Assembly (NCBI GenBank): GCA_035260545.1
Contig: DATFUZ010000050.1
Coordinates: 5,912-69,911, forward strand
Reading direction: 5' to 3'
Source: DATDDB01 sp035260545
GTDB lineage: Bacteria; Pseudomonadota; Gammaproteobacteria; Burkholderiales; Gallionellaceae
Length of the DNA: 64,000 nucleotides
Below, piece by piece: positions 30,944 to 40,353 of the stretch (the stretch's first letter is position 1; each line of letters opens with the position of its first letter). Position numbers and translations under genes: made by a program. The notes under the pieces were generated by a model. That model was not told the origin of the DNA, made no database searches, and saw only the letters and a list, made by a program, of their open reading frames with translations.

Positions 30944-31789
30944 TTATTGACGGGCGTATTTCTGCCCCGGCAGGAACAGCGCCGGATCCACCATGGCGCC
31001 GTTGAGCACCACGCTCCAGTGCAGATGGGGGCCGGTCGCGCGGCCGGTCATGCCGGAGCGGGCGATTTCCTGCCCCTTGCCCACCTTTTCGCCCGGTTTC
31101 ACCTCGATGTGGCTGAGATGGCAATACATGGTGATCAGCCCATCGCCGTGATCCACGAACACCGTCTTGCCGTTGAAGAAGTAGTCCCCCACCGCCAGCA
31201 CCTGCCCTTGGCCCGCGGCCTTCACCGGGGTGTCGCTCGGCACGACCAGGTCTATGCCGGAATGCGGTGAACGCGCCTCGCCGTTGAAGAAGCGGCGCAG
31301 CCCGAACGCACTGCCCATCTGACCATCCACCGGCTCGATGAAATCCAGGTCGGTGCGCGGTGTATCACGCCAGTGCAGCTTCAGCGCCTTGATCTGCGCG
31401 ATCTCCCTCAGCGCGCGCTTCAGGTCCTTGGGTGACAGATCCACCTTGCGCTTACTCTTGAGCGTGATGTGCTGCTCGGGGTAGGCCTTGGGGCCGACAT
31501 CGAACGCCAGCGACCGGGAGGCGCCGCCCGTGCTGACCTGCAACTGTTGTTCGCCCGGCTTGGTATCGAGCGGTACGCCCACAACGGCATACCACTCGCC
31601 GTGGTCCGGCGCCACCAGCACCCGGTGCTTGCCTAACCACGCCTCCGGCGCAGGATCCTTCTTCACATCCCCGCCGAGCGGGATGACGGCGACCCCGCCG
31701 GGGACGCTGGACGACGCCGGCAGGCCGGCTTGGGCAGCCAGCGGCAAGGCCAGCAGCAGCAGGCCGAACAGGTTATTGATGCATCGCAT
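30944..31789 (-). CDS. M23 peptidase, LytM/NlpD-type cell-wall hydrolase
   Basis: 281 residues from the ATG at 31789, giving the signal peptide MRCINNLFGLLLLALPLAAQ. A beta-rich N-terminal domain leads into a C-terminal LytM/M23 domain: SAFGLRRFFNGEARSPHSGI with the first zinc His, VKAAGQGQVLAVGDYFFNG, and GPHLHWSVVLNG with the HxH pair. All zinc ligands appear present, so it should be an active endopeptidase on peptidoglycan crosslinks rather than an inert activator. It is followed upstream by a dienelactone hydrolase gene 16 bases away on the same strand. Confidence 0.93.
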   Translation of the reverse strand: MRCINNLFGLLLLALPLAAQAGLPASSSVPGGVAVIPLGGDVKKDPAPEAWLGKHRVLVAPDHGEWYAVVGVPLDTKPGEQQLQVSTGGASRSLAFDVGPKAYPEQHITLKSKRKVDLSPKDLKRALREIAQIKALKLHWRDTPRTDLDFIEPVDGQMGSAFGLRRFFNGEARSPHSGIDLVVPSDTPVKAAGQGQVLAVGDYFFNGKTVFVDHGDGLITMYCHLSHIEVKPGEKVGKGQEIARSGMTGRATGPHLHWSVVLNGAMVDPALFLPGQKYARQ

Positions 31790-31805
31790 GCGGATTACAC
31801 CCTCC

Positions 31806-32594
31806 TTATTGCTTGAATGCCTGGGCCATGAACGCCATGCCCTGCTTCCATGAATCCTTGTCCGCCTTCGCATTGTAAGCCAGCGGCAAGTTGAATTCCT
31901 TGCCGTACCGGGTTGCGCCCGGGTTGGTGAAACTGTGCTCGGCGCCCGGGTAGGTCACGATCAGCGCCTTCACGTCCGCCGCCTGCATTTCCTCGCGGAA
32001 GGCGGCGACCTGTTTGGCCGGGATGAAGGGATCGGCCTCCCCGGTAAACGAAGCAATGCGCGCCTGCACCTTGCCCTTTTCCGCCGGATGATCGGTCGCC
32101 AGGGGGCCGTGGAAGCTCTCCACCACCTTGAGCGGCTCGCCAATACGCGCCATGTTGAGCACCACCCCGCCGCCGAAACAGTAGCCGACCGCGCCTATCC
32201 GCTGCGGATCCACACCCGGCTGCCGCTTCAACAGATCCAGCGCGGCCTCAAAGCGCGCCCTGGCCGCGGCTTCATTCTTCATCACCGCGCTGGAAAATTT
32301 CTGCGCATCGTCGGGATGCCTCGCCTGCCTCCCGTTGCCATACATATCCAGCGCCAGCGCAGTATAGCCCCGCGCCGCGAGCATGCGGGCGCGCTTGCGC
32401 GCATACGCATTCAAGCCCCACCACTCGTGCACCACCAGCACGCCGGGATGCGGGGTCTTGGCCGCATCGTCCCACGCCAGATAGCCCTTGAGCTTGACGC
32501 CATCGGCCTCATAGCTCACGTCCTTGCCCTGTACCGCTGCATGCGCGGCGGCAGCAAATAGCGACAGTCCCAACAGCAGCAGGATTCGTTTCAT
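31806..32594 (-). CDS. Exported dienelactone hydrolase-family protein
   Basis: 262 residues from ATG 32594, beginning with a signal peptide (MKRILLLLGLSLFAAAAHA). The alpha/beta hydrolase fold shows the nucleophile elbow GAVGYCFGGGVVLNM with Cys as nucleophile, Asp in FTGEADPFIP and His in YPGAEHSFTNPG, the Cys-Asp-His triad of dienelactone hydrolases. The periplasmic location suggests a broad carboxylesterase role. The substrate is unknown. It is divergent from the YyaL-like gene. Confidence 0.92.
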   Translation of the reverse strand: MKRILLLLGLSLFAAAAHAAVQGKDVSYEADGVKLKGYLAWDDAAKTPHPGVLVVHEWWGLNAYARKRARMLAARGYTALALDMYGNGRQARHPDDAQKFSSAVMKNEAAARARFEAALDLLKRQPGVDPQRIGAVGYCFGGGVVLNMARIGEPLKVVESFHGPLATDHPAEKGKVQARIASFTGEADPFIPAKQVAAFREEMQAADVKALIVTYPGAEHSFTNPGATRYGKEFNLPLAYNAKADKDSWKQGMAFMAQAFKQ

Positions 32595-32817
32595 GTTGTC
32601 CTCGGCCCGACCGGTTACGATAAAGCACTGCGGCAAGCATGGCCAACCGGACACGGCCAGGCAATCCGCCTGGCGCATTTTAGCGCCTTTTGCTCGGGCC
32701 CGTCGCGCGAAGCGTCGGCGCCGCTTGCGCCGCTGCAAATATCGCGTGACATATTGCAGCGAAACGCTTTCGGGGGGAAAATCGGGAAACTCTTGCTCGC
32801 AACACGGGAACCTCCTT

Positions 32818-34857
32818 ATGCCCAATCATCTCATCAGCGAGACCAGCCCTTACCTGCAGCAGCATGCCGACAATCCGGTGGACTGGTATCCGTGGAACGC
32901 CGAGTCGCTGCGCCTGGCGCGCGAACAGGACAAGCCCATCCTGCTTTCCATCGGCTATTCCGCGTGTCACTGGTGCCATGTGATGGCGCACGAATCCTTC
33001 GAGGATGCCGGGATCGCGGCGCTGATGAATGCGCATTTCATCAACATCAAGGTGGACCGGGAGGAGCGTCCCGATCTCGACCAGATCTACCAGACCGCGC
33101 ATTACATGCTGACCCAGCGCAGCGGTGGCTGGCCGCTGACCATGTTCCTTACACCCGACGGCACGCCGTTCTTCGGCGGCACTTATTTCCCCAAGTGGAA
33201 CAGCCACAATCTGCCGGCGTTTCCCGACGTGCTCAGACACATTTCCACCGTCTACCGGGAGCACCGCGATGAACTGGCCGCGCAAAATCGGGAACTGCTG
33301 GCGGTACTGGCTAGAAGCGCCGGACAACTGGGGCAACCGGCAGAGGCGTTGCACGATGCGCCGCTGGAGGCGGCGTCTAACCAGCTTGCAGAGACCTTCG
33401 ACCACGAACACGGCGGATTCGGCGATGCACCCAAATTTCCGCATCCAGTCGAACTCGATTTTCTGCTGCGCCACAGCCGGCTGACCGGCGACGCCCACGC
33501 CGAACATATGGTGCTCCACACTCTGGAACAGATGGCGCACGGCGGCATCTACGACCAGTTGGGCGGCGGATTCTGCCGCTACAGTGTGGACGCCTACTGG
33601 AACATCCCGCATTTCGAAAAGATGTTGTACGACAATGGCCTGCTGCTCGCCCTGTACTGCGATGCCTGGCAACAGAGCGGCAATCCGCTGTTCGCACACG
33701 TTGTCGAGGAGACCGCAGGGTGGGTGCAGCGCGAGATGACCACGGCGAACGGCGGTTTTTGCTCGTCGCTGGATGCGGACAGCGAGCATGAGGAAGGAAA
33801 ATTCTACGTCTGGCAGCGCGATGACATTCTGGATCTGCTTACACCCGAGGAGTTCGCGGTGGTCGCGCCGCATTTCGGGCTGGATCTGGCGCCAAACTTC
33901 GAGCAACTCGCCTGGCACCTGCACGTCAGCGTGCCGTTGAGCCGGGTCGCCGTCAGCCATCACCTCAACCCGGATTCAGCGGGGGAATTGCTGGCCTCGG
34001 CGCGGAGCAAGCTGTTTGCCGCACGCGAGCAGCGGGTGCGCCCCGGTCGAGACGACAAGGTGCTGTCGTCCTGGAATGGCCTGATGATCACCGGCATGGC
34101 GCGCGCCGCCCGCGTGATGCAGCGCCGGGACTGGCTGCACACCGCGCAACGGGCCATGGACTTCCTGCGCACGACGATGTGGCGCGAAGGCCGGCTGCTC
34201 GCGGCGTACCGCAGCGGCAAGGCCCACCTCAACGCCTACCTGGATGACTACGCCGTGCTGCTGCAGGCGGCGCTGGAGTTGATGCAGGCCGAGTTCCGGA
34301 CAGTCGATCTCGAATTCGCGATCCAGCTTGCCGATGCGCTGCTGGCGGGTTTCGAGGACAAGGACGATGGGGGATTCTTCTTTACGAGCCACGACCATGA
34401 GGCGCTGATCCAGCGGCCCAGGAGCGGTCAGGACAATGCCATTCCCTCGGGCAACGGCATCGCCGCCGCGGCCTTGCAGCGGCTAGCCGTGATCACCGGA
34501 AAGCAGGAATATGGATACGCGGCCGAGCGCTGCCTGAAGGCGTTCTTTCCGGCGATGCAGCAAGGAGCCGGCTACCACTGCAGCCTGTGCACCGCGCTAG
34601 GGGAATATCTGCAGCCCGCCTCGTTGCTGGTACTGCGCGGCAAACCGGCCGAGATGGCCGCATGGCGGATGGACCTGCGCCGGCGCTATTTGCCTAACGT
34701 GATCACGATGACACTGCCGGACAACGCGGGTACCCTGCCAGAACCACTGGCCAAGCCGGTCACGAGCCAGCCCACGGCCTGGCTATGCAGGGGCACCCAG
34801 TGCCTGCCGCCCATCACCCGTATCGGCGACCTGCTCTCGGCCCTGAATTCCGCCTGA
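32818..34857 (+). CDS. YyaL/SSP411-like thioredoxin-domain protein (DUF255)
   Basis: 679 residues from ATG 32818 (MPNHLISETSPYLQQHADNP). The N-terminal DUF255 thioredoxin-like domain has YSACHWCHVM (CHWC motif) and ESFEDAGIAALMN. The rest is an (alpha/alpha)6-barrel region similar to N-acylglucosamine 2-epimerase/cellobiose epimerase folds, with FPHPVELDFLLRH, IYDQLGGGFCRYSVDAYWNI and PHFEKMLYDNGLL. Human SPATA20 and B. subtilis YyaL are relatives. The catalytic role is unknown. Full length by comparison with the family. Confidence 0.93.
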   Translation: MPNHLISETSPYLQQHADNPVDWYPWNAESLRLAREQDKPILLSIGYSACHWCHVMAHESFEDAGIAALMNAHFINIKVDREERPDLDQIYQTAHYMLTQRSGGWPLTMFLTPDGTPFFGGTYFPKWNSHNLPAFPDVLRHISTVYREHRDELAAQNRELLAVLARSAGQLGQPAEALHDAPLEAASNQLAETFDHEHGGFGDAPKFPHPVELDFLLRHSRLTGDAHAEHMVLHTLEQMAHGGIYDQLGGGFCRYSVDAYWNIPHFEKMLYDNGLLLALYCDAWQQSGNPLFAHVVEETAGWVQREMTTANGGFCSSLDADSEHEEGKFYVWQRDDILDLLTPEEFAVVAPHFGLDLAPNFEQLAWHLHVSVPLSRVAVSHHLNPDSAGELLASARSKLFAAREQRVRPGRDDKVLSSWNGLMITGMARAARVMQRRDWLHTAQRAMDFLRTTMWREGRLLAAYRSGKAHLNAYLDDYAVLLQAALELMQAEFRTVDLEFAIQLADALLAGFEDKDDGGFFFTSHDHEALIQRPRSGQDNAIPSGNGIAAAALQRLAVITGKQEYGYAAERCLKAFFPAMQQGAGYHCSLCTALGEYLQPASLLVLRGKPAEMAAWRMDLRRRYLPNVITMTLPDNAGTLPEPLAKPVTSQPTAWLCRGTQCLPPITRIGDLLSALNSA

Positions 34858-34878
34858 GCGCGCCGTCCGGCGAACGTC

Positions 34879-35280
34879 CTAACGGCGGGTGCGCGGCCGG
34901 TATTTGTCCGCACAGGCGTTGATGGCCTTGTCGGACTTGTCGCCGGCCTCCAGGCATTTGGTGATGTCGGGGCCTTGGCGCTTGTCCAGCGGGATGGCCG
35001 ACTTGGGTTGTTCGACCACGGTCTGCTGCCCGCCGCCCTGCGCCGCAGGGGGCTGGCCGGGTGCCGCCGCAGACGGCGCAGATGCCGCCGCTCCCGCCGA
35101 ACGCACGTTGGCCATGTCGACGTCCGCAGGCGCTTCGTCTGCCGGCGTCTGGCTTACCGAGCCCTGCGCGGCAGCTTGCGCCGCAACGGGGGAAGAGGTG
35201 GCCGCATTGCCTCGGTCCTGGGCCAGCACGGGCGCCGTCAGCAGCCCGCAAAACAGTGCGAGGATCAGTTTACTCATCAA
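34879..35280 (-). CDS. Small exported hypothetical protein
   Basis: 133 residues with a signal peptide (MMSKLILALFCGLLTAPVLA). The mature chain is a low-complexity Ala/Pro/Gln linker followed by a C-terminal segment DITKCLEAGDKSDKAINACADKYRP containing two Cys residues. A disulfide is likely in the periplasm. No named family is recognised. It is convergent with the YyaL-like gene (21-base gap) and follows sppA on the same strand by about 50 bases. Confidence 0.7.
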   Translation of the reverse strand: MMSKLILALFCGLLTAPVLAQDRGNAATSSPVAAQAAAQGSVSQTPADEAPADVDMANVRSAGAAASAPSAAAPGQPPAAQGGGQQTVVEQPKSAIPLDKRQGPDITKCLEAGDKSDKAINACADKYRPRTRR

Positions 35281-35331
35281 TGCATCTCCTTTCCGCCACG
35301 GTCATCGGTAAACATATGTTCCGGCGCCGCC

Positions 35332-36285
35332 TCAACGCAGGACGAAACCTTGCGCCTCGGACGAGAAACCGGTGAGTTCGCTGGCCACGCCGGCGCCGAA
35401 GCGCTTGGCCAGCCTGTCCGCAAAACCCTCGCGTTTGGTGTAATCCACGATGTTTTTCGCCTTGATCACGTCGCGCGCCACGGACTGCACGCTGCCCAGG
35501 CCGTCTGCCAGGCCCAGGTCTATGCTCTTCTGGCCGGTCCAGATCAGGCCGCTGAACATTTCCGGCGTTTCCTTCAGGCGCTTGCCGCGCCCTTCGCGCA
35601 CCACGGCGATGAACTGCTGGTGGATCTCGTCCAGCATCTGCTGCGCAATCGCCGCCTGTTTCGGATTCGGCGGCGAGAACGGATCGAGGAAGCCCTTGTT
35701 CGCGCCCGCCGTCAAAAGGCGGCGGTCCACGCCCAGCTTGGCCATGGTCCCGGTGAACCCGAAGCCGTTCATCAGCACGCCGATGGAGCCGACCAGGCTG
35801 GCCTTGTTCACGTATATCTTGTCGGCAGCGGCGGCCACGTAATAGCCGCCGGAAGCGCAAATATCCTCGACCACCACGTACAGCGGGATGGCGGGATATT
35901 TCTTGCGCAGGCGCCGAATTTCGTCATTGATTGCGCCGGCCTGCACCGGGCTGCCGCCCGGACTGTTGATGCGCAGGATGACGCCCTGGGTGTCCTTGTC
36001 CTTGAACGCCGCCTGCAGGGCCTGGATGATGTTGTCGGCGCTGGCGGGCTTATCCGCGGCAATTTCGCCGTTGAGCTGCACCAGCGCGGTATGCTTGCCC
36101 GTAAGCGCGGCCTCTGTCTTGCCGCCCCCCCAGCCGAGAATGACGAGCAGTACGATGAACAGGTAGATGAATGTCAACGACTTGAAAAAGATGCTCCACT
36201 TGCGTGCGCGCCGCTGCTCCTGAATGGCCGCCATGGCAAGCTTGCCCAATACCTCGCGTTCCCAATTGCTGTTGTATTCAGACAT
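35332..36285 (-). CDS. sppA: Signal peptide peptidase SppA (short, S49 family)
   Basis: 317 residues. One N-terminal membrane helix (about 33-52) anchors a periplasmic S49 serine protease domain. The core VVVEDICASGGYYVAAAADK contains the catalytic Ser, and LRINSPGGSPVQAGAI is the conserved substrate strand. The Lys of the dyad is expected downstream, in SASLVGSIGVLMN-like context (here KASLVGSIGVLMNGFGF). SppA degrades cleaved signal peptides in the membrane. Same strand and about 34 bases before the HAD phosphatase. Confidence 0.95.
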   Translation of the reverse strand: MSEYNSNWEREVLGKLAMAAIQEQRRARKWSIFFKSLTFIYLFIVLLVILGWGGGKTEAALTGKHTALVQLNGEIAADKPASADNIIQALQAAFKDKDTQGVILRINSPGGSPVQAGAINDEIRRLRKKYPAIPLYVVVEDICASGGYYVAAAADKIYVNKASLVGSIGVLMNGFGFTGTMAKLGVDRRLLTAGANKGFLDPFSPPNPKQAAIAQQMLDEIHQQFIAVVREGRGKRLKETPEMFSGLIWTGQKSIDLGLADGLGSVQSVARDVIKAKNIVDYTKREGFADRLAKRFGAGVASELTGFSSEAQGFVLR

Positions 36286-36318
36286 CGCACGTCTCCTCTT
36301 CTAGTAATGCGCAGTATA

Positions 36319-36975
36319 TCAGGCATATGCGCTGAACCACTCGCGAAAACCCGCGTAGTCGTCCAGCAGCACCAGCGGCTGCAGTTCACGCAATTGCTCC
36401 ACCGGGTGCGCGCCATGGGTCATGCCCACTGCGTCCACCCCGGCATTGGCCGCCATCTGCAGGTCGTGCGTGGTATCGCCCACCATCAACACGCGCTCCG
36501 GTTCCACGCCCAGTTCCTCCATGATCTCCAGCAACATCGCCGGGTGCGGTTTGGAAAAGGTCTGGTCCGCCGTGCGCGTGGCGTGGAAATACCCCTCCAT
36601 GCCGGAAGTGCGCATCGACCTGTCCAGGCCGGCGCGGCTCTTGCCGGTCGCCACCGCGAGCCGGTAACCTGCGTTGTGCAGGCCAGCGATGGTGTCGCGC
36701 GCGCCATCGAACAGGGGAATCGTCTCGTCCCGAGACAAGTAATAATGGCGATAGCGTTCCGCCAGCGGCTGGTACAGTTCGGGCGGCGCATCGGGCACAG
36801 CATGGCGCAGCGCCTCCACCAGCCCCATGCCGATCACGTGGCGCGCGGCCTCGTCGCTCGGCACGGGCAGGCTCAGGTCGCGGCATGCCGCCTGTATCGA
36901 GCCGGAAATCACCGCGGTCGAATCGACCACTGTGCCGTCCCAGTCAAAAACAATCAAATCGTAATGCTTGCTCAT
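36319..36975 (-). CDS. HAD-superfamily phosphatase (phosphoglycolate phosphatase-like)
   Basis: 218 residues from the ATG at 36975 (MSKHYDLIVFDWDGTVVDST). HAD motif I DWDGT with both Asp residues, motif II ATGKS, motif III near KPHPAML and motif IV MVGDTTHDLQM are all present. The small helical cap fits the Gph/PGP group. In betaproteobacteria this gene is commonly next to rluC and sppA. The physiological substrate cannot be decided from sequence. Divergent from rlmM. Confidence 0.92.
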   Translation of the reverse strand: MSKHYDLIVFDWDGTVVDSTAVISGSIQAACRDLSLPVPSDEAARHVIGMGLVEALRHAVPDAPPELYQPLAERYRHYYLSRDETIPLFDGARDTIAGLHNAGYRLAVATGKSRAGLDRSMRTSGMEGYFHATRTADQTFSKPHPAMLLEIMEELGVEPERVLMVGDTTHDLQMAANAGVDAVGMTHGAHPVEQLRELQPLVLLDDYAGFREWFSAYA

Positions 36976-37097
36976 CGCTTCTTCCATCGTAAAGGCCGCA
37001 AAGCCCTGTGGACGCGCAGCCTGGTATTGCTCAATCAGGGCGGCATTTTATCATCTTTGCTTGCCTGCCCCGCCAATAGGCACTAGCATGCTGCGCC

Positions 37098-38138
37098 ATG
37101 AATACAACGCCCGCCAACTGGCTGATATACTGCCGTCCCGGCTTCGAGCGCGACTGCGCGGAAGAGACGCGCGCGAAACCGGTGGAAGTCAATGACGGCA
37201 GCGGCTACGTCCTGCTCCAGGGCAAGCCGCGGCTGACTTATGCCAGCCTCGCATTTTCCCGGCAATTGCTGCATCTGCGCGGTGAAGCGTCTGACCTCCC
37301 GGAACGTGACCGCCTGACACCGCTGCTGGCCGCGCTCCCCGCCGAACCGGCGCAATTCGGCGCGCTCCTGCTGGAAACCCCCGACACCAACGAAGGAAAG
37401 ACCTTGTCCAGTTTCACCCGCCGCTTCCAGCCGCTGCTGGAAGGGGCGCTGCGCGAAGCGGACCGCCTCGCCGCCGATCCCGCCTTGCCGCGCCTGCACA
37501 TCTTCTTTCCCGACAAGCAGCGCGCCCTGGTCGCAACCAGCGATCCTGCAAACAGCGCGGCCGCGCACATGGGCATACTGCGCCTGAAAATGCCGCACGA
37601 TGCGCCCAGCCGCTCCTACCTCAAGCTGGCGGAGGCATTCGAGGTATTCCTGTCGTCTGCGGAACGGGCGCAGTGGCTGAAACCCGGCATGACCGCAGTG
37701 GACCTGGGTGCCGCGCCCGGCGGCTGGACCTGGCAACTGGTGCAACGCGGGCTGAAGGTCATCGCCGTCGACAACGGACCACTGAAGGGTGTGGCGGCGA
37801 GCCACCCCGCTATCCGCCACCTGCGCCAGGACGGCTTCCGCTACCGCCCGCCGCGTCCGGTTGACTGGCTGGTGTGCGACATGGTGGAAAAACCGCAGCG
37901 CGTGGCGGAACTCGTGACCGGGTGGATCGCATCGGGCCTGAGCACGCGCGCCATCTTCAACCTGAAGCTGCCGATGAAGAAGCGCGTGGCGGCGCTGGAC
38001 GAAGCGCTGGGTATCACGCGCGGCATGCTCGACGCCAAGGGGATCAAATACCGGCTCGCGGTCAAACAGCTCTATCACGACCGCGAGGAAGTGACGGCGT
38101 TCCTTGCGCGCACACAGCCGTCCGCCCGGCGCCGCTGA
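37098..38138 (+). CDS. rlmM: 23S rRNA C2498 2'-O-methyltransferase RlmM
   Basis: 346 residues. An N-terminal THUMP-like RNA-binding region (about 1-150) is followed by a Rossmann methyltransferase domain with the SAM motif AVDLGAAPGGWTWQLVQRG. The catalytic tetrad Lys-Asp-Lys-Glu is suggested by SRSYLKL, CDMVEKP, NLKLPMKK and DREEVTAF. It modifies C2498 in the peptidyl transferase centre before ribosome assembly. Divergent from the HAD gene and convergent with the DUF481 gene (19-base gap). Confidence 0.95.
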   Translation: MNTTPANWLIYCRPGFERDCAEETRAKPVEVNDGSGYVLLQGKPRLTYASLAFSRQLLHLRGEASDLPERDRLTPLLAALPAEPAQFGALLLETPDTNEGKTLSSFTRRFQPLLEGALREADRLAADPALPRLHIFFPDKQRALVATSDPANSAAAHMGILRLKMPHDAPSRSYLKLAEAFEVFLSSAERAQWLKPGMTAVDLGAAPGGWTWQLVQRGLKVIAVDNGPLKGVAASHPAIRHLRQDGFRYRPPRPVDWLVCDMVEKPQRVAELVTGWIASGLSTRAIFNLKLPMKKRVAALDEALGITRGMLDAKGIKYRLAVKQLYHDREEVTAFLARTQPSARRR

Positions 38139-38157
38139 GCAGCAGCAGCGGCAAGTG

Positions 38158-39024
38158 TCATCCGTCGAATTTGACGTTGAGACCGGTCAGCAGCAGGAAG
38201 GCGTTTTTCATGATGGGCGGCTGGGACAGGCTGTTGTAGCGGTCCTGCACGGTGATTTTCAGACTCAGCGTGTCATTGATGGCAACGACGAGGCTGCCGT
38301 CGAAGGTGACGAGCGCGCCGTGATCGCGGTTCAGATTGGGGGTGACGATGAGCCGCTGCTTGAGGGTCGTGCTCGGCGTCAGCTTACTGCTCGATTCCTC
38401 GCCAACCAGCAATTGCGCGGTGCTGAAGCGGGTCCGAAGTTGATTCCCGACGACCACGCCGGGATCGTTGTAGCGGTCATCGCGGTAGCTGACGCCGCCC
38501 AGTACGTCCCATTTATTGTCGTCGGTATGAATCAGGTGATAGCCCGCGCCCACACTGGTGACGCTGCGCACGCTGAGCAACTGTATCCTGTCGTGCGTGA
38601 GGTCCAGCGCGGCAAAACCCAGGGTCGTATCGGTGAAGTCATGGTCGTAGCGCGCTCCGCCCATCCACTGGTTTGCCGTGGTCGAGGTGGTGGTCACACC
38701 GTTGGCGGTGCTCTCCGCCCGGCTGCCCAGGGCTTGCGCATAGAGCGCAAGCTTGCTGTGTTCATCACTCCGCTTCGCGGCATCGATCGAGAACGCCAGG
38801 CTGGAATTGCGCGTATTGCCGGACGCATACGACAGCGACGCGGCGGCATCACCGTGCCATTTCCCGTCAGCCTTAACGTCGAGCGCCTTGACCTTGGCCC
38901 TCGCCTGGACTACCGGCTCGTCAGCACGGACGGCGCTGCAACCCAGCGCCACCCCGAGCAAGGCCGCCCAAGCGCATGACTTGACGATGGCGGCTTGTCG
39001 AAATGGTGTTGCGGAAGCGGTCAC
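38158..39024 (-). CDS. DUF481 outer-membrane beta-barrel protein
   Basis: 288 residues. The start is a GTG overlapping the upstream stop as GTGA. A long signal sequence (to about ADEP) leads into repeated beta strands: WHGDAAASLSYASGNTRNSS, GGARYDHDFTDTTLGF, SVGAGYHLIHTDDNKWDV and NDTLSLKITVQDRYNSL near the end. This is the DUF481 barrel pattern. Its transport role, if any, is unknown. The 4-base overlap with the lipoprotein gene suggests a shared transcript. Confidence 0.85.
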   Translation of the reverse strand: MTASATPFRQAAIVKSCAWAALLGVALGCSAVRADEPVVQARAKVKALDVKADGKWHGDAAASLSYASGNTRNSSLAFSIDAAKRSDEHSKLALYAQALGSRAESTANGVTTTSTTANQWMGGARYDHDFTDTTLGFAALDLTHDRIQLLSVRSVTSVGAGYHLIHTDDNKWDVLGGVSYRDDRYNDPGVVVGNQLRTRFSTAQLLVGEESSSKLTPSTTLKQRLIVTPNLNRDHGALVTFDGSLVVAINDTLSLKITVQDRYNSLSQPPIMKNAFLLLTGLNVKFDG

Positions 39025-39647
39025 CGCTCGTGATCACCTCCGCGTCCGTGGTCGTCCCGACCCTCGTCCTTGCGGCCGTGACCGCGGCCTTGCTCATCCC
39101 TGCGCTCGTAACGTCCGGCCTGGGGTGCCCGTTCCTGACGCATCTGCTGCGGCTGCCGGGACAGCACGGCAGCCGCCCCCGGAATGAACGGCCCGCGCGG
39201 CGGCGTATTCACCGCGCGCGGCATTTCGCCAGGCCGGGGCTGCGCCACCCCGGGTTGCATCATGCCGGGCCGCGTCATGCCGGGCTGCATGGGCCGGGGT
39301 GCATTCTGCGTACCCATATAGACGCCCTGGGCCGCGTTCGCCGGCGTAGGCGCCGGTTGCGGCCGCCCCCAGCGTGAGTCGTATTGCTGCGGAGGCTGCC
39401 GCCCATCGCGGCCCTCCGCGCCGTAGCGCCGCTCGTCCCGGTCGCGTTGGTATCTGTCTCCGTCGCGCCGGTCATCGTGGTTGCGAGAATATCCGCCGTC
39501 TTGCCCATAATATCCACCACCATAGTAGCCCCCACCGCCATAGTAGCCGCCGTCGCCGTCGTGAACGCGGCCGTCACCCGGAGGCACGACCACGCAGCCG
39601 CTGGCCAGGACAGCGATAGAAATCAGTAACAGGGTATTTTTCATCAT
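39021..39647 (-). CDS. Gly/Tyr- and Arg-rich lipoprotein, hypothetical
   Basis: About 208 residues from ATG 39647 (MMKNTLLLISIAVLASGCVV). The lipobox LASGC predicts a lipid-modified Cys. The mature protein is low-complexity: a GYYGGGGYYGGGYYGQDGG tract, a long Asp/Arg-rich section, Pro/Met-rich PQPAPTPAN and MQPGMTRPGMMQP repeats, and a His/Arg/Gly/Asp-rich tail. No enzymatic fold is visible. Probably an unfolded envelope-anchored protein. Coupled to DUF481 by overlap. Confidence 0.7.
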   Translation of the reverse strand: MMKNTLLLISIAVLASGCVVVPPGDGRVHDGDGGYYGGGGYYGGGYYGQDGGYSRNHDDRRDGDRYQRDRDERRYGAEGRDGRQPPQQYDSRWGRPQPAPTPANAAQGVYMGTQNAPRPMQPGMTRPGMMQPGVAQPRPGEMPRAVNTPPRGPFIPGAAAVLSRQPQQMRQERAPQAGRYERRDEQGRGHGRKDEGRDDHGRGGDHER

Positions 39648-39861
39648 CACCTTCAGGATCAACCAAACTGGAACCAAATGGGGTCACGCGCGCATCACCC
39701 CCCTTATTGCGCACGCGGGCGGCAGCGTGATGGCCGCCGCCCGGAATAACTGAAACGCACAGGCCTTGATGGTACCAAATGTCCCCTCGCCGTTCCACCG
39801 GCCCGAGGTGCACCGTTGCATAACAGCACTGACACGCAGGAAGGTGGGCCACCGCCGCCCC

Positions 39862-40353
39862 TCAGTCCGGATCGTCGTGCCGCAGCACTTTCATCACCAC
39901 GTCCATACCAAAGCCGCGCGATTGCAGGAAACGCGCCTGGCGAGCCTTTTCCTTCTGATTTTGGGGGAACACGCCGAATTTCTTCTGCCACACCTCGCGC
40001 GCGGCTTCAAGTTCGGATTCCTTCAGCGCGGGGAGCGCTTGGCCAACGAGGTCCTCGGACAGGCCTTTCTGGCGCATTTCGTGGGCAATGCGCTGTGCGC
40101 CGAAGCGGCCGCGCCGGGTGCTGACGATCAGTTCCGCCGCACGCGCATCGGAAAGCCAGTTGCGCTTTTCCAGTTCATCGAGCACGGCATCCACGTCCTC
40201 GCCCTCCTGCACATGCGGCAGGAGCTTGACGCGCAGTTCCGCGCGGCTGTGTTCGCGCCGCGCCAGGAAACGCATGGCGCGCACGCGCAGGGTGACGGTG
40301 GGGACCCGCTTTTGCCGCGGGGCCTCAGCCGGATTTGAATCAGCCCTCTTCCT
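39862..40353 (-). CDS. recX: Recombination regulator RecX
   Basis: RecX binds RecA filaments and restrains or modulates them. The open frame reaches 40425 but recA ends at 40340, so I place the start near a TTG at 40353, overlapping the recA end by 14 bases; an internal ATG at 40275 is another option. About 163 residues, with LRVRAMRFLARREHSRAELR at the N-terminus and RGRFGAQRIAHEMRQKGLSE in the middle. The exact start is not decided by a ribosome site. Confidence 0.88.
   Translation of the reverse strand, partial: RKRADSNPAEAPRQKRVPTVTLRVRAMRFLARREHSRAELRVKLLPHVQEGEDVDAVLDELEKRNWLSDARAAELIVSTRRGRFGAQRIAHEMRQKGLSEDLVGQALPALKESELEAAREVWQKKFGVFPQNQKEKARQARFLQSRGFGMDVVMKVLRHDDPD

Noticed and set aside
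34975..37086. 703-codon plus-strand frame opposite sppA and the HAD gene
   Set aside because: Spans three real minus-strand genes and has no recognisable domain.
39574..39852. 92-codon minus-strand frame between the lipoprotein gene and recX
   Set aside because: Runs into the lipoprotein gene in another frame; no ribosome site and no structure beyond a few Cys residues.
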